Assembly: GCF_016801865.2 (NCBI RefSeq)
Contig: NC_068937.1
Location: 134,800,455-134,864,454 of the forward strand
Reading direction: 5' to 3'
Length of the DNA: 64,000 nt
Source: Culex pipiens pallens
Lineage: Eukaryota > Arthropoda > Insecta > Diptera > Culicidae
In this document: piece by piece, positions 23,037-32,545 of the stretch
Layout: every line of letters begins with the position of its first letter
Position numbering within the stretch: position 1 is the first letter of the stretch
Notes under the pieces: model-generated
What the model was told of the DNA's origin: nothing
The model's input: only the letters and a program-made list of their open reading frames with translations
Databases searched by the model: none
Made by a program: the position numbers and the translations under genes

Positions 23037-26000
23037 TTAGAACACCATACGCGGTGCCCGTGCTGTATCAAGAAGGTTGTTCCATGTTGCTCGGTTCTGG
23101 GCTGCAGCTCGCCAGTCTCCTAGGTTGCAGATCTTTCTTAGGTCCGCCTCGATCTGATTTCCCCATCGTGCACGCTGTGCTCCTGCTCTTCGGCCTGTGC
23201 CGCCATCGGGTCGCGCGCGGTCAAAGAGCATCCTGACAGGATGGTCTTCGTCCATCCTCGCGACATGGCCGGCCCACCTGAGCCTCCCGATTCTCGCCAG
23301 GGTAACGATTGTCGGTTCTCCCAGCAGCGCGTGCAGTTCGTGGTTCATGCGCCTTCGCCACTCGTTCTGAGCTGTACGTACTCCACCGTAGATCGTTCGC
23401 AGCACCTTCCGTTCGAAAACTCCAAGGGCTCGTTCGTCCTCTTGCCGCAGCGTCCAGGTCTCATGGCCATAGAGGGCAACCGGTCTAATCAGTGTCTTGT
23501 ACAGGGTCAGCTTCGTGGCGCGTTGCACTCGATCAGATGTCAAGGTTTTCCGTAATCCAAAGTAGGCGCGATTCGCGGAGTGGATACGAGTCCGGATCTC
23601 TAAGCTGGTGTCGTTGTCGGCCGTTACCAGCGATCCCAAGTACACGAATTCACTCACCTCCTCCAGCACATCGCCATCCACAGCTAAAGGGGTGAGTCTT
23701 GGGGGGTCAACGTCCTTTGAGCCCCTCCCTTTCATGTACTTTGTTTTCGTCGTATTCATGGCCAATCCAATTCGTCTTGCTTGCGTCTTTAAGGCGGTGT
23801 AAACCCTTTTCACCGTCTCTAGGTCTCTCGCTATAATGTCAATGTCGTCCGCATAAGCAAGAAGTTGGACTGTCCTGTTGCAAATCGTGCCTCTCGTGTC
23901 TATACCCGCTCTTCGCACAACTCCCTCAAGTCCGATGTTAAACAGCGCATTGGATAAGCCGTCACCTTGTCGTAACCCTTGGTGCGATTGGAAGGGGTCC
24001 GCTAGCTCCCCTGCCACTCGCACGTGACACATCACACGATCCAAGGTAGCCTTGATCAGCCGAGTCAGTTTGTCCGGAAATCCGTTCTCGTGCATGATCT
24101 GCCATAGCTGTTCGCGGTCGACTGTATCGTACGCTGCCTTGAAATCGATGAAGATGTGATGTGTGGGCACGTTGTACTCACGGCATTTCTCGAGGATCTG
24201 CCGGAGCGAGAAAATTTGGTCCGTGGTGGCCCGAGCGCCAGTAAACCCCGCTTGATAGGGGCCCACGAACCTCCGTGCGTACGGTGTCAGCAGACGGCAG
24301 AGGATCTGGGAGAGGATTTTATAGGCCGCGTTGATAAGCGTGATGCCGCGGTAGTTGCCGCAGTCCAGCTTATCGCCCTTTTTGTAGATGGGACACACGA
24401 CACCATCCATCCATTCTTCTGGTAGTTTCTCCTCCCTCCAGATCTTAGAAATCACCAAGTGGATCGCCCTCGCCAACTGCTCTCCTCCATATTTGAAGAG
24501 CTCACCGGGTAACCGATCTTTACCGGCGGCCCTGTTGTTCTTCAGCTGCCTGATCTCCTTCTTCACCGTCTCCAGATCAGGTGCCGGGAACTGTTCGTCA
24601 GCAGCGGGCGGTCCAAGTTGGGCTTCAAAGCCGTCTCCATGCGCTACATCGCCGTTGAGGTGCTCGTTGAAGAACTGCTGCCACCTGTTCAACACCTCGC
24701 CTTTGTCCATAAGAAGGTTTCCCTCGGCGTCCCGACAAGTGTTGGCTTGCGGCGCATAGCCTTTGCGGGACCGGTTAACCTTCTCGTAGAACTTTCGCGT
24801 CTCGTTCTGCCGGAACAGCTGCTCCATTTCGGCGCGATCGCGATCTTCCAGCTGGCGCTTCTTGAGCTTGAAGACCGTTCTCTGCTGTTTCAGCGCTTGT
24901 TTGTATCTGGCCACGTTCTCATCAGTTGCAGCTCTCAGCTTCACCGCATAAGCTGCTTTCTTCTCGTCAAGTAGCCGCTGGCACTCCTCGTCGAACCAGC
25001 GCTGCTTTCCAACTCGGACCGTACTACCTAGCGCGGCTTCAGCGGCACTGCCGATGGCCGAGCATATTCTGCTCCATCCATCGTTGAGCGAGGCAGCGCC
25101 GAGTTCCTCCTCCGTTGGCAGGCTCGCTTCCAGCTGCTGCACGTAGTGCTGAGCCGCAGCCGTGTCCTGCAGCCGCTCGGTGTTGAACGGCGGTGGGAGC
25201 CGGCTCCGTCGTCGGTGGTACGTCGTCGACAGTTTTGAGTGCATGCTTGCACCCACCAGGTAGTGGTCCGAGTGGATGTCCGCACCGCGGTACGTGCGGA
25301 TGTTCCGTATGTCCGAGAAGAATCGGCCGTCGATGAGAACGTGGTCGATTTGTGTTTTTGTTCGTTGATTAGGCGATGTCCAGGTGACTTTGTGGATGTC
25401 TTTCCGGGGGAAGAATGTGCTCCGTACCACCATACCGCGGGAGGCTGCGAAGTTGATGCACCGCTGGCCGTTGTCGTTCGTGACGGTGTGCAGGCTGTTC
25501 GGCCCGATCACCGGCTTGTACATCTCCTCCCTTCCTATGCGGGCGTTCATATCTCCGATGACGATCTTGACGTCCCTCTGCGGGCAGCTGTCGAACTTCT
25601 GCTCCAGCTTCGCGTAGAACGCTTCCTTCTCGGCATCGGATGATTCCTCGTGTGGGCAATGTACGTTGAAGATGTGATAGTTGAAGAAACGGCCTTTAAT
25701 CCTCAACCTACACATCCGGTCGTCGATCGGCTCCCAATCTATCACACGACTCCGCATCTTGCCCAACACTATGAAGCCGGTTCCCAGCTTGTTTTCGGCT
25801 CCGCCGCTCTGGTACATGGTGAGCTCCAAAGCATCATCCTCCCACATCTTCGCTCCCTTCCAGCACATCTCCTGCAGTGCTACAACATCGAAGTTGCGGG
25901 GTTTGAGCTCGTTCAACAGAGCGTACTCATACCCATCGAAACGTAGCGATCTGCAGTTCCATGTTCCGAGTTTCCAATCGGTGTCCTTTTCGTGCCTAGG

Positions 26001-26120
26001 TCTATGCCGTTTGTTCCGGATCCTTATTCCTTCTTGATTGTTCGTAATGATTTTGATTTCGGTATGCAGCCGGATTGGGGCTGCGATACCTAGTCTCGGG
26101 GTGGGGCTGCCACCTTGAAG
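23037..26120 (-). CDS. ORF2: apurinic-type endonuclease plus reverse transcriptase
   Basis: The frame is open from just after a stop at 26121-26123 down to 23037, about 1,027 codons without interruption. Counting from the TTG at 25916 (959 residues), the endonuclease carries LQEMCW near 15-19, GDMNARIG near 121-128, IDHVLI near 190-195 and SDHYLV near 216-221; further upstream in the same frame is TWNCRSL, the first endonuclease motif. The reverse transcriptase follows (about 450-720), with FIDFKAAYDTVD at 589-600, GLRQGDGLSNALFN at 647-660 and the catalytic AYADD at 687-691. The C-terminal part includes RIGRLRWAGHVARMDEDHP. This layout is that of RTE-clade LINEs, which copy themselves by target-primed reverse transcription. 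No in-frame ATG precedes the TWNCRSL motif: the first one is at LQEM, inside the endonuclease. Confidence 0.9.
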   Translation of the reverse strand, partial: LQGGSPTPRLGIAAPIRLHTEIKIITNNQEGIRIRNKRHRPRHEKDTDWKLGTWNCRSLRFDGYEYALLNELKPRNFDVVALQEMCWKGAKMWEDDALELTMYQSGGAENKLGTGFIVLGKMRSRVIDWEPIDDRMCRLRIKGRFFNYHIFNVHCPHEESSDAEKEAFYAKLEQKFDSCPQRDVKIVIGDMNARIGREEMYKPVIGPNSLHTVTNDNGQRCINFAASRGMVVRSTFFPRKDIHKVTWTSPNQRTKTQIDHVLIDGRFFSDIRNIRTYRGADIHSDHYLVGASMHSKLSTTYHRRRSRLPPPFNTERLQDTAAAQHYVQQLEASLPTEEELGAASLNDGWSRICSAIGSAAEAALGSTVRVGKQRWFDEECQRLLDEKKAAYAVKLRAATDENVARYKQALKQQRTVFKLKKRQLEDRDRAEMEQLFRQNETRKFYEKVNRSRKGYAPQANTCRDAEGNLLMDKGEVLNRWQQFFNEHLNGDVAHGDGFEAQLGPPAADEQFPAPDLETVKKEIRQLKNNRAAGKDRLPGELFKYGGEQLARAIHLVISKIWREEKLPEEWMDGVVCPIYKKGDKLDCGNYRGITLINAAYKILSQILCRLLTPYARRFVGPYQAGFTGARATTDQIFSLRQILEKCREYNVPTHHIFIDFKAAYDTVDREQLWQIMHENGFPDKLTRLIKATLDRVMCHVRVAGELADPFQSHQGLRQGDGLSNALFNIGLEGVVRRAGIDTRGTICNRTVQLLAYADDIDIIARDLETVKRVYTALKTQARRIGLAMNTTKTKYMKGRGSKDVDPPRLTPLAVDGDVLEEVSEFVYLGSLVTADNDTSLEIRTRIHSANRAYFGLRKTLTSDRVQRATKLTLYKTLIRPVALYGHETWTLRQEDERALGVFERKVLRTIYGGVRTAQNEWRRRMNHELHALLGEPTIVTLARIGRLRWAGHVARMDEDHPVRMLFDRARPDGGTGRRAGAQRARWGNQIEADLRKICNLGDWRAAAQNRATWNNLLDTARAPRMVF

Positions 26121-26386
26121 CTACCGAGACCCAGCTCCGGTTTTCTCTCGACACCGTAACGGGGGCCTTTCTCACGAGGCCTAACGGCATAGCTACACCC
26201 TCCGAAGAGGATGGAGCCCCCCTTCCCTGTCAGCATACTACCATAGTTCCCACCGGGGTTGGTTACCCGATCTCTCCAATGGTTACTAGTATCCCGGCTA
26301 GCGCCGCGGGGAGGCCAGGGTATCGGAGTTACTGGACAAGAGGCTAATGGACCGCTTGGTGGGTCTATTTTATTCCTGCGGTACAC
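26090..26386 (-). CDS. Short upstream open frame of the RTE-like element
   Basis: A frame of about 98 codons that opens near the 5' end of the element and stops at 26090, overlapping the ORF2 frame by about 30 bp. The first codon of the stretch is GTG, not ATG; the first ATG is near the middle (GSMLTG). The product is glycine-, proline- and arginine-rich with no domain I recognise. RTE elements often have a small overlapping ORF1, so this may be its truncated remains or simply 5' leader. A frameshift from it into ORF2 is possible but not shown. Confidence 0.4.
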   Translation of the reverse strand: MYRRNKIDPPSGPLASCPVTPIPWPPRGASRDTSNHWRDRVTNPGGNYGSMLTGKGGSILFGGCSYAVRPREKGPRYGVERKPELGLGSFKVAAPPRD

Positions 26387-26545
26387 GAAGTAAGTCCAAC
26401 AGCTACCAGCATGTTCTTCTTCTGCGTTTGGAGTCGATATTCCGTACTGATCTGTTCTGATGTTGGTAATCTGACAATCTTATCTAATGTTTTGAGCACC
26501 ATAATGAACTTAGATTTTGTGATAAAAACAATGGAACTTCCCAAT

Positions 26546-26810
26546 GAGCTAAACTGCCCATGATCGCATAAATGTCCCATATGCATTTTCATCACTTTTG
26601 AGTTATTGATGCAGTTTGGTTCAAAATCGTGTGCTCTTTCTAAAGAGCCTATAACATCCAGTACTTTGTTCAAGAAATCGGGAGGAAATCCAGTTTTTTC
26701 GTGTAAACTTAACACGTAGCCTTATGTGTGAGACAAACTTCAAATGCGTTTTTCTCAGTTTGCTGTTTTTGCATATGGGACATTTATGCGAACATGGGCA
26801 GTAAATAGTC
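26546..26810. mobile_element. Small MITE with inverted ends of about 35 bp
   Basis: ACTGCCCATGATCGCATAAA followed by TGTCCCATATGCAT at the left (about 26551-26587) is the near-perfect inverse of the right end (about 26769-26806). About 265 bp in total, with no coding. A fragment of the same end (TTCGCATAAATGTCTCATAT) is found at about 41263-41285. It lies about 150 bp upstream of the 5' end of the LINE. Confidence 0.65.
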
Positions 26811-27846
26811 TGAAAATCGGACAACTCTATCAACAGTTATGAGCACTTAAGACAAGTTGGAGAATGTTTAAAACCTACATAAAATTAGTGTTTTGTTTTT
26901 TTTTTTTTTTTTTTGGCATACATACATAAAATTAGTGTAAAATCAATAAAATAATATGAGGTAAGTCTCAACCTGTAAAAGGTCTGAAAAATCTACCAAA
27001 AAAACCAACTCTCAATCCATCATTACACTAATCAGCTGATTATGTCTGCGTGGAAGTCCTCTCTAATGTTTACTTTTTTTCTGCACTGTCTGGCGGACGT
27101 TACATCTTTTTTGTTTTTATTTCCGCACCTTGGTGGTTCGATTTTGGACACGAAATCTCATTTTCGTACCTTTGCTGAACGACTCACAAAAAATTTAACC
27201 AAACAAGAGCAAGAATAACCCTTATCGTCTGCACGAATTTGGTACACTGCAAATTGGAACTAGCCAGAATATTTCGCCTCCCAATATGGCTCAAAGTGGC
27301 GAGATTTTTCACAGCGTAATCCAACGGTCAAATTCCTTCGCCACCACTTTTATTATGCATGTTTTCAGGGGGCCCCGTCAAAGAAGGCGGCGACCGCAGT
27401 CGAGATCAGCGCTTTGAGAAATGCAATTTTCATTCTTTTCCTTTTCTTGGTTATCAAAACCTGGGGACGACGACTGTCTGCGACCAGGTAGAAACTGTGA
27501 CGTTTCTCACAAATTGTAATCGAAATTGTAAGATTTTGCAAGAAGTTGAGAACCGCCCGTAGCGCACTGCAAGGTGGCTAGCTCGATCAAAGGAGTCCAC
27601 CCAAAACCGGTTCCTGGGGAGCGTTTTTTTTTTCGCGAGAATTCCAGATTGAAGATGATAATACGGCCCCGCAACGGCCACTTTTCATGGTCCATGACCA
27701 AGGACTACGGCCGAGATTTGGGAGGTCGCCTTCCTGGGAAGAAACGATGGTCGTGGCCCGAGGTCAGACTGGGCAGTGTTTTGATGTTGTTTAGATTTTG
27801 GACTTTTCTTTTTGAAGAATTTTGCATTAGTGAAACCAATTAAATT
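26811..27846. other. Non-coding stretch, no gene seen
   Basis: Contains a T run near 26895-26915 and otherwise mixed sequence. No supported frame. It ends at the polyadenylation signal of the candidate gene at 27861-28223. Confidence 0.5.
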
Positions 27847-27847
27847 G

Positions 27848-27853
27848 TTTATT
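27848..27853 (-). terminator. Polyadenylation signal AATAAA
   Basis: AATAAA on the minus strand lies 7 bases after the stop codon of the candidate gene (stop at 27861-27863). The very short 3' UTR fits a compact gene. Confidence 0.55.
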
Positions 27854-27860
27854 TAATTAA

Positions 27861-28223
27861 TCAGTAATAACATTTTAGCAGCAGGTAACCTACAATCAAA
27901 ACTAACAAAAAAATTACAATACTAAAATAAGCCAGTTGCTTCTTGAGCGCCCGGTTCCACTCGTACACCCTGTCCAGCTTGTGTTTTTGAGCAGCCCTAA
28001 TCCGAAGGTGGTGCTTGCACTGCTGGCACCCTTTGTTGACTTGCTCCACCAGGGTATCGATCTTCTCGGTGATGTTCCGATTCAGCCTCCTTTGATTGTA
28101 CCGAATGTCATTGGTGTTCCGCTCCATTTTCCGGAGCTTTTCCTGATCTTCCCGGTTCGCGGGACGCTGACTCAAGAACGGCAACAAAACAGGAATAATT
28201 GCCTTCCAATCCATCGAGCTCAT
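27861..28223 (-). CDS. Candidate host gene: predicted 120-residue tail-anchored protein
   Basis: I do not recognise the family. The chosen ATG (28221-28223) is the first ATG downstream of a TATA box at 28422-28428 and has A at -3. The product opens with MSSMDWKAIIPVLLPFL, followed by a charged helical stretch (about 20-60, EDQEKLRKMERNTNDIRYNQ) that could form a coiled coil. A CQQC pair lies at 66-69, then a basic segment (70-95), and a clear hydrophobic stretch ending at the C terminus (about 97-116, FSIVIFLLVLIVGYLLL). That layout suggests a tail-anchored membrane protein with its N terminus in the cytosol. The reading frame is open upstream as well, but no ATG is needed there. There is no intron and AATAAA follows at once. 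It sits between the LINE and the module cluster with no repeat inside it. It could be an old retrogene. Function unknown. Confidence 0.6.
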   Translation of the reverse strand: MSSMDWKAIIPVLLPFLSQRPANREDQEKLRKMERNTNDIRYNQRRLNRNITEKIDTLVEQVNKGCQQCKHHLRIRAAQKHKLDRVYEWNRALKKQLAYFSIVIFLLVLIVGYLLLKCYY

Positions 28224-28421
28224 CGTATTTCGGACGGTCCGGAACGGAAACTTTTCAAATGCTGCGTTTCTACAATATCCAGATCCAGGGACGCAAAAAT
28301 CTGCTTCACAACACCGCGAGCTCACTGCACGAATGATGCAACAAATATGGTTTAGTTCGCGTAAACGTCACTCAGCTGTGCAGTTCTCGAGTGGCCTACT
28401 GCGATAAGCGAACTTCGTCGA

Positions 28422-28428
28422 TTTTATA
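28422..28428 (-). promoter_or_regulatory. TATA box of the candidate tail-anchored gene
   Basis: TATAAAA on the minus strand, followed after about 28 bases by a possible initiator (TCGCAGTA). That would place the start near 28395 and give a 5' UTR of about 170 bases with no upstream ATG. The spacing agrees with insect TATA promoters; the initiator assignment is inference. Confidence 0.5.
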
Positions 28429-28429
28429 A

Positions 28430-29780
28430 TTTTCGCTGAGGTGCCAATTTTGTTCTAGGGTTGTTCACGGTCAGTGTTTCCATAATAGTTCCGGCAAAAC
28501 TATCACGCTGACAAAAATGTTAAAATATCAAAATTTGCATTTTAGTTTTCTTGCTGTCAAATTTTCAATTTTTCAAAAAGCTTAATGTAGATCTCTCAAC
28601 AACAAAAATAGCACAAAATAACAAAAATGCAACTGAAAAATTTGTAATAAATTGATTCTTGAGGACAACACGAAATCGTGATATTCGGTCAATGAACTTT
28701 CTTCAAACCGATCTAATTGGTCCAAAGAAACAAACGAAAAGCGCGTAGAAATTTTTCGACACTTCCAGTCCAAACCCAATGGATGCTTTTAATTGCTCTC
28801 GCACCACATAAACCCCACACAGAGATCGCAATCTCCCGATCTCCGGTGCGCGAATGTGTCATTTGGGCGAATGTGCGAAAACAGAGTTATGCGTGTGATC
28901 CGGTTCAACTTTTTACGACGAGCCCTCCCCGCAGAACCTAGAGCGCGATAACAGGTTCTTCCCGTTGGGGTTCCTCTCCGGTCATGGGACTCTTGGGCAA
29001 AATATAACCATAAAACAGCTTGAAGTGCGTGTGAATGGCCTTTCGGCGAACGTCGTCGGGGTCTTCGTCAGGACGGACGTGATTGGCATCGTGAATTTGC
29101 GAACCTCTTAGAGTTCTGATCGACAGGCGAACCACGGGCGCGTTCTTCGGAAGAGGATCAAGGAGTTCGGGACTGACTGAGAGTTCAGGAGGGCGTTCTG
29201 GCGTTCTCCAGAGAAGCTCAATTATTTCGGATGATAGCCGCAAGTCTTGGTTGGTTGGTTGGCTGGCTGGGAGGCGCACACAGGATGAGTCTCCTCAGCC
29301 ATTTAGGAATTATTTAAATTTAACTATAACCACCGATTGTTGTGAACCTCTCTTGTACAAATGGGGCCCGAAGAAGACGCGAATAGTCCCGATGGAATTT
29401 CAATTGAGAGCCATAGCTGCCTGCCTGCCTGCTGACTGGTTAGAATACGCACACAGGAAATGATATATTCTATTGCCTGAGATCGACGGAGATCCACCGA
29501 CCAAATCGGCAAGGCAAGGGGTAACATTAGGGGCTTCTTTCTTCTAGTTTTGTGCATGATTTATGTAATAGCGGGGGGTACGCATATTGGGAGATTGGGC
29601 CATTCGAAGCGACCAATTTAAATCGGTTTTTGCTAATTTGTACATTTATGGGCGGGATGGGCTCCGGGAGGTTCCTGATGGTCGGTAGTTCTAGTGGGAG
29701 ACTCGCTACCGGAAGCCGAACATTGCCGGTTGATTTATTATAGGCTAATGCGTGATATTGGGACTAAAAAATTTAGATTT
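28430..29780. other. Non-coding stretch, no gene seen
   Basis: Mixed sequence, GC-rich in 28780-29280. Open frames on both strands lack support. No repeat recognised. Confidence 0.5.
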
Positions 29781-29814
29781 TACCTCTAGTCGTTGACCGT
29801 TTTGCTTCAGTGGT

Positions 29815-29965
29815 CACTCTGCAGCAATACTTGAAAATGTGCATTTCCCTAACACGGACGTCAACTTCAAGGTACCCCTAGCGACATCATATAACACCTT
29901 GCTCCATCATCAGGTAAGTACGAATAGGTTAGTTCTGTCAAACTGTCAATCTGTCAACTGTCAAC
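29815..29965 (+). repeat. Exon-like module A
   Basis: The core at 29841-29876 (CCCTAACACGGACGTCAAC inside it) reads in one frame as HFPNTDVNFKVP. The frame stays open to CAG followed by GTAAGT at 29914-29919, a consensus 5' splice site. Then comes the trailer CTGTCAATCTGTCAACTGTC. Pyrimidine-rich sequence with AG (about 29796-29806 and 29820) precedes the core, as an acceptor would. Related modules lie at 31694-31930, 32489-32540, 33730-34000, 35640-35830 and 37820-37980. No known gene family is recognised. Confidence 0.6.
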
Positions 29966-29973
29966 ATTACTGA

Positions 29974-30016
29974 AACGTCGTATTTTACTTACAATGTAAT
30001 GAATACGACGTTTTGA
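29974..30016. repeat. Short perfect hairpin after module A
   Basis: AAACGTCGTATT and its inverse AATACGACGTTT enclose a loop of about 17 bases that itself contains TTAC/GTAA. It directly follows the CTGTCAA trailer of module A. It could be the terminus of a small mobile unit. Confidence 0.6.
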
Positions 30017-31690
30017 AAATTTAAGCTAAGAATTGTGAATTTCTGGTTCTTCTAAACTCCACGCACTTCTTCAAGCATCTGACTCTTCTTGCAAGCGTTT
30101 AGATCCTTCATCCCTCGCGGGTATCTCCCAGCAAGAACAAAGCAACTCACAAGTCATAGCTTGGCTCTGTTATGCTAAGAATTTCATTCTTCTTTCCATT
30201 TTGAGTAGCCAAAAAACCTCTTCAAAAAGGTTAAATATTCATGCGTGTGAGAAGAGTACGCACCTCGTTGGGGCCAAATCGGGCCCGCTGAGCATCTCCA
30301 CCAAGAGTGTGTTCGAAGACACCAGCTGATGCACTTGCACAGTGCGCCAACTGCAGTGTTTGCCTTCCACTTCACTCCTTACTAAAAGTAAACAAACCGG
30401 CTAGATTCCCCCGCAGCGGATCGCTCAACCGCGCGAGGACTTTGAACTCTCAAGTGGGTACGCTTCCAGCATCCGACAACGGGTCAATTGTTTGAGCAAG
30501 AAATTATCCAAAGTTCCGAACTCGAACGCGAACTCGAGTGACCTCAACGTCTTCAGAGCTACAAAGTGTCGGCGGCGGCGGCGGCGCGTAGGTCATCCAT
30601 CAAGAACATTGCGCGAACCACTCGAGAGGATCGGCCCCGCGGGACTCCCTGCGGGGAACCATCTTTAATTTTGGGGGGTTCTTAAGAAGAGCAAGATGAG
30701 GACCTCGTCCGCGATATTGATGTGAAGAGGGACTGCCCGAGAAAAAAAAACGTGATTAGTAATTTGCGTTCCATTTGTAATCAGCAGCGAAGGGGGAACG
30801 CACAAAAAACGAAGAAATTGTGCGTGCTGAGATTATGGCTGGCCGGGCAGAATGGGGTGAAACAGGTTTGGAAGTCTCTGATAGAAGGTCAACTTCTCAT
30901 AACACGAAATCTCCATCGCGGAGCGAAGATTTATGCATCCTTTCCGCGAATCGAATGGCCCACTCAATCAAACCGATCCCCGAAATGACCAATTCCGCGC
31001 ACGTTTGGAGTCCAAAACATAAAAACATCGTCAATCCGATCGTTGACATCACATGCCGACTTTATGCAATACAGCCCAACGAAAATCCATAAACCGCTCC
31101 CTCAAAACTAAAGTGCAACATTCCCACAAACGCGCCCAGAACTCCTCGGAGTTCTCGCGGATAACAAATCACGTACACCGTTGGTGGCAGGTTCGCGGCG
31201 GTAGAAAATTGATAAACATCAACCCGAACCTCCTTCTTTGAGAGGTCTGTTTTGGTGAAACCGAAGCTCCTTCCCCGCCACACCACCACCATTAAACGTA
31301 TTTATTAATCGCGGCTTAGAACGAACGACCGTGCGATGGAGGAGGACCACGACCGAAGTGGTCAAGAATGCCCGGCGTTGTCTTCTGCAAGCAAAGAATT
31401 CCTGTTTGAGCGCTTAGAACACCACGAGAAGAGCAGCATAAAGAGTTGAAATATATGCTAAATAGTTTGCTGGAAATAAATTTCCTTATCGTTTGCTTTT
31501 CGCTTGGTCCGAAATAGTCCTGGGACCGATTGGCTTGCGGGGCAGTTTGGCTCCGGATATGGAATAATAAATGCTGGAATTCGTGCTGGTTGATTTGAAT
31601 GTTTTGGGGAAGCGCGACATTGACCCGGTTCACCTTATACAGGATATTTGGGTAAGCTGCTGAAGAAGACGTTGCGCAGACAGTCCACAG
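30017..31690. other. Non-coding stretch within the module cluster
   Basis: Mixed sequence with no module core. Open frames on both strands without support. A GGC run (CGGCGGCGGCGGCGGC) occurs at about 30570-30586. Confidence 0.5.
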
Positions 31691-31693
31691 ACG

Positions 31694-31935
31694 TTGTTGT
31701 ACCGGCTTTGCATTCTAAGAATTATGTCCGAAAAGAGTACCGGGCTGGTAACAGGCTTCAAAAATTGCATAGCTGTTGATACTACTGGTAGTCATCCACT
31801 ACAAGGTCGCTCAAGCGATGCCCGAACGGACTTCAACATCGAGATTCCCTCTATATTAATTATAAGTTTTTCGAGTCAATTAACAGGTAAGTGTTTCTTG
31901 TTAAGATCCAGAGGTTCTAGGAGGTAAGCACGTGG
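31694..31935 (+). repeat. Exon-like module E0, longest open frame of the set
   Basis: The core at 31818-31849 reads DARTDFNIEIP, matching the core of module B (KDFNIEVP). It is followed by an open stretch to ACAG|GTAAGT (31887-31892), then 37 bases later a second donor, GTAAGC at 31924. An ATG in the same frame lies at 31724. The next 500 bp contain three more copies of the donor half. Not recognised as a known protein. Confidence 0.55.
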
Positions 31936-32009
31936 TAATAACAAAACCGGGTAAGATGTTTTGCATTTCTAGTACTGATTTCTTCTGTTCGAGTTTGCAG
32001 ACTGGAAAT

Positions 32010-32460
32010 GCATCGTCTCAAGCTTTGAAACTAATATCGATTTATAATAATCATAAGTTTGTCGAGTCAATGAATAGGTAAGAGTTTCTTGTTAGGATGC
32101 AATGATTTTAGGAGGTTAGTACGTGGTTATAACATCCGGCAACTGTCAAAATGTGATAAGATGCTAGAAATGTATCATTTCAAGCTTTGAAAAAATGACG
32201 ATCTATATAAATTATAAGTTTTTCGATTCAATCGATAGGTAAATGTTACTTGTTAAGATTCAGAGGTTCTAGGAGGTAAGTACGTGGTAATAACATTCGT
32301 TCAACTGTAAAAATCTGATAGGAATGCATCATCTTATGCTACGAACAAAAATAAAGATCTTTATCAATTATAAGTTTTTCGAGTCAGTCTACAGGTAAGT
32401 GTTTTATGTTAAGATTCAGAGATTCTAGAAGGTGAGTACGTGGTAATAACAATCTGTCAA
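32010..32460 (+). repeat. Three tandem donor-half copies of the module
   Basis: The phrase ATAAGTTTTTCGAGTCA, then CAGGTAAGTG or a variant, TTGTTAAGATTCAGAGGTTC and AGGAGGTAAGTACGTGG recurs near 32060, 32217 and 32371, about 155-165 bp apart, continuing the series begun by module E0. The first donors are GTAAGA (32088), GTAAAT (32239) and GTAAGT (32395); the second are GTTAGT (about 32115), GTAAGT (32276) and GTGAGT (32432). The coding core is missing from these copies. Confidence 0.75.
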
Positions 32461-32488
32461 CGTGAAAAAATATCGAAAGACTACGATA

Positions 32489-32545
32489 GCGTTTTCCTAA
32501 CACGGACGTCAACATCCAGATACCTTCAAACAGATTCAAAAGTAA
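32489..32545 (+). repeat. Exon-like module E, core only
   Basis: 32489-32524 carries CCTAACACGGACGTCAACAT and reads RFPNTDVNIQIP in the module frame. AAAAGTAAGATT follows at about 32536, a weakened donor. No CTGTCAA trailer follows it; one copy precedes it at 32455. Confidence 0.6.

Larger units (their letters stand above)
23016..26394 (-). mobile_element. RTE-like non-LTR retrotransposon, near full length
   Basis: The element is bounded by an exact 12-bp target duplication, TCCAACAGCTAC, at 23004-23015 and 26395-26406. On the minus strand it starts with CTTACTTCGTGTACCGCAGG and ends in a very short 3' tail with TGGTATGGTATGTATG, typical of RTE-type elements, which lack a long polyA. It encodes a short upstream frame and one long endonuclease-reverse transcriptase frame. 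The intact frame and perfect duplication indicate recent insertion. The absence of an ATG before the endonuclease domain suggests 5' truncation or an unusual translation mechanism. Confidence 0.9.
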
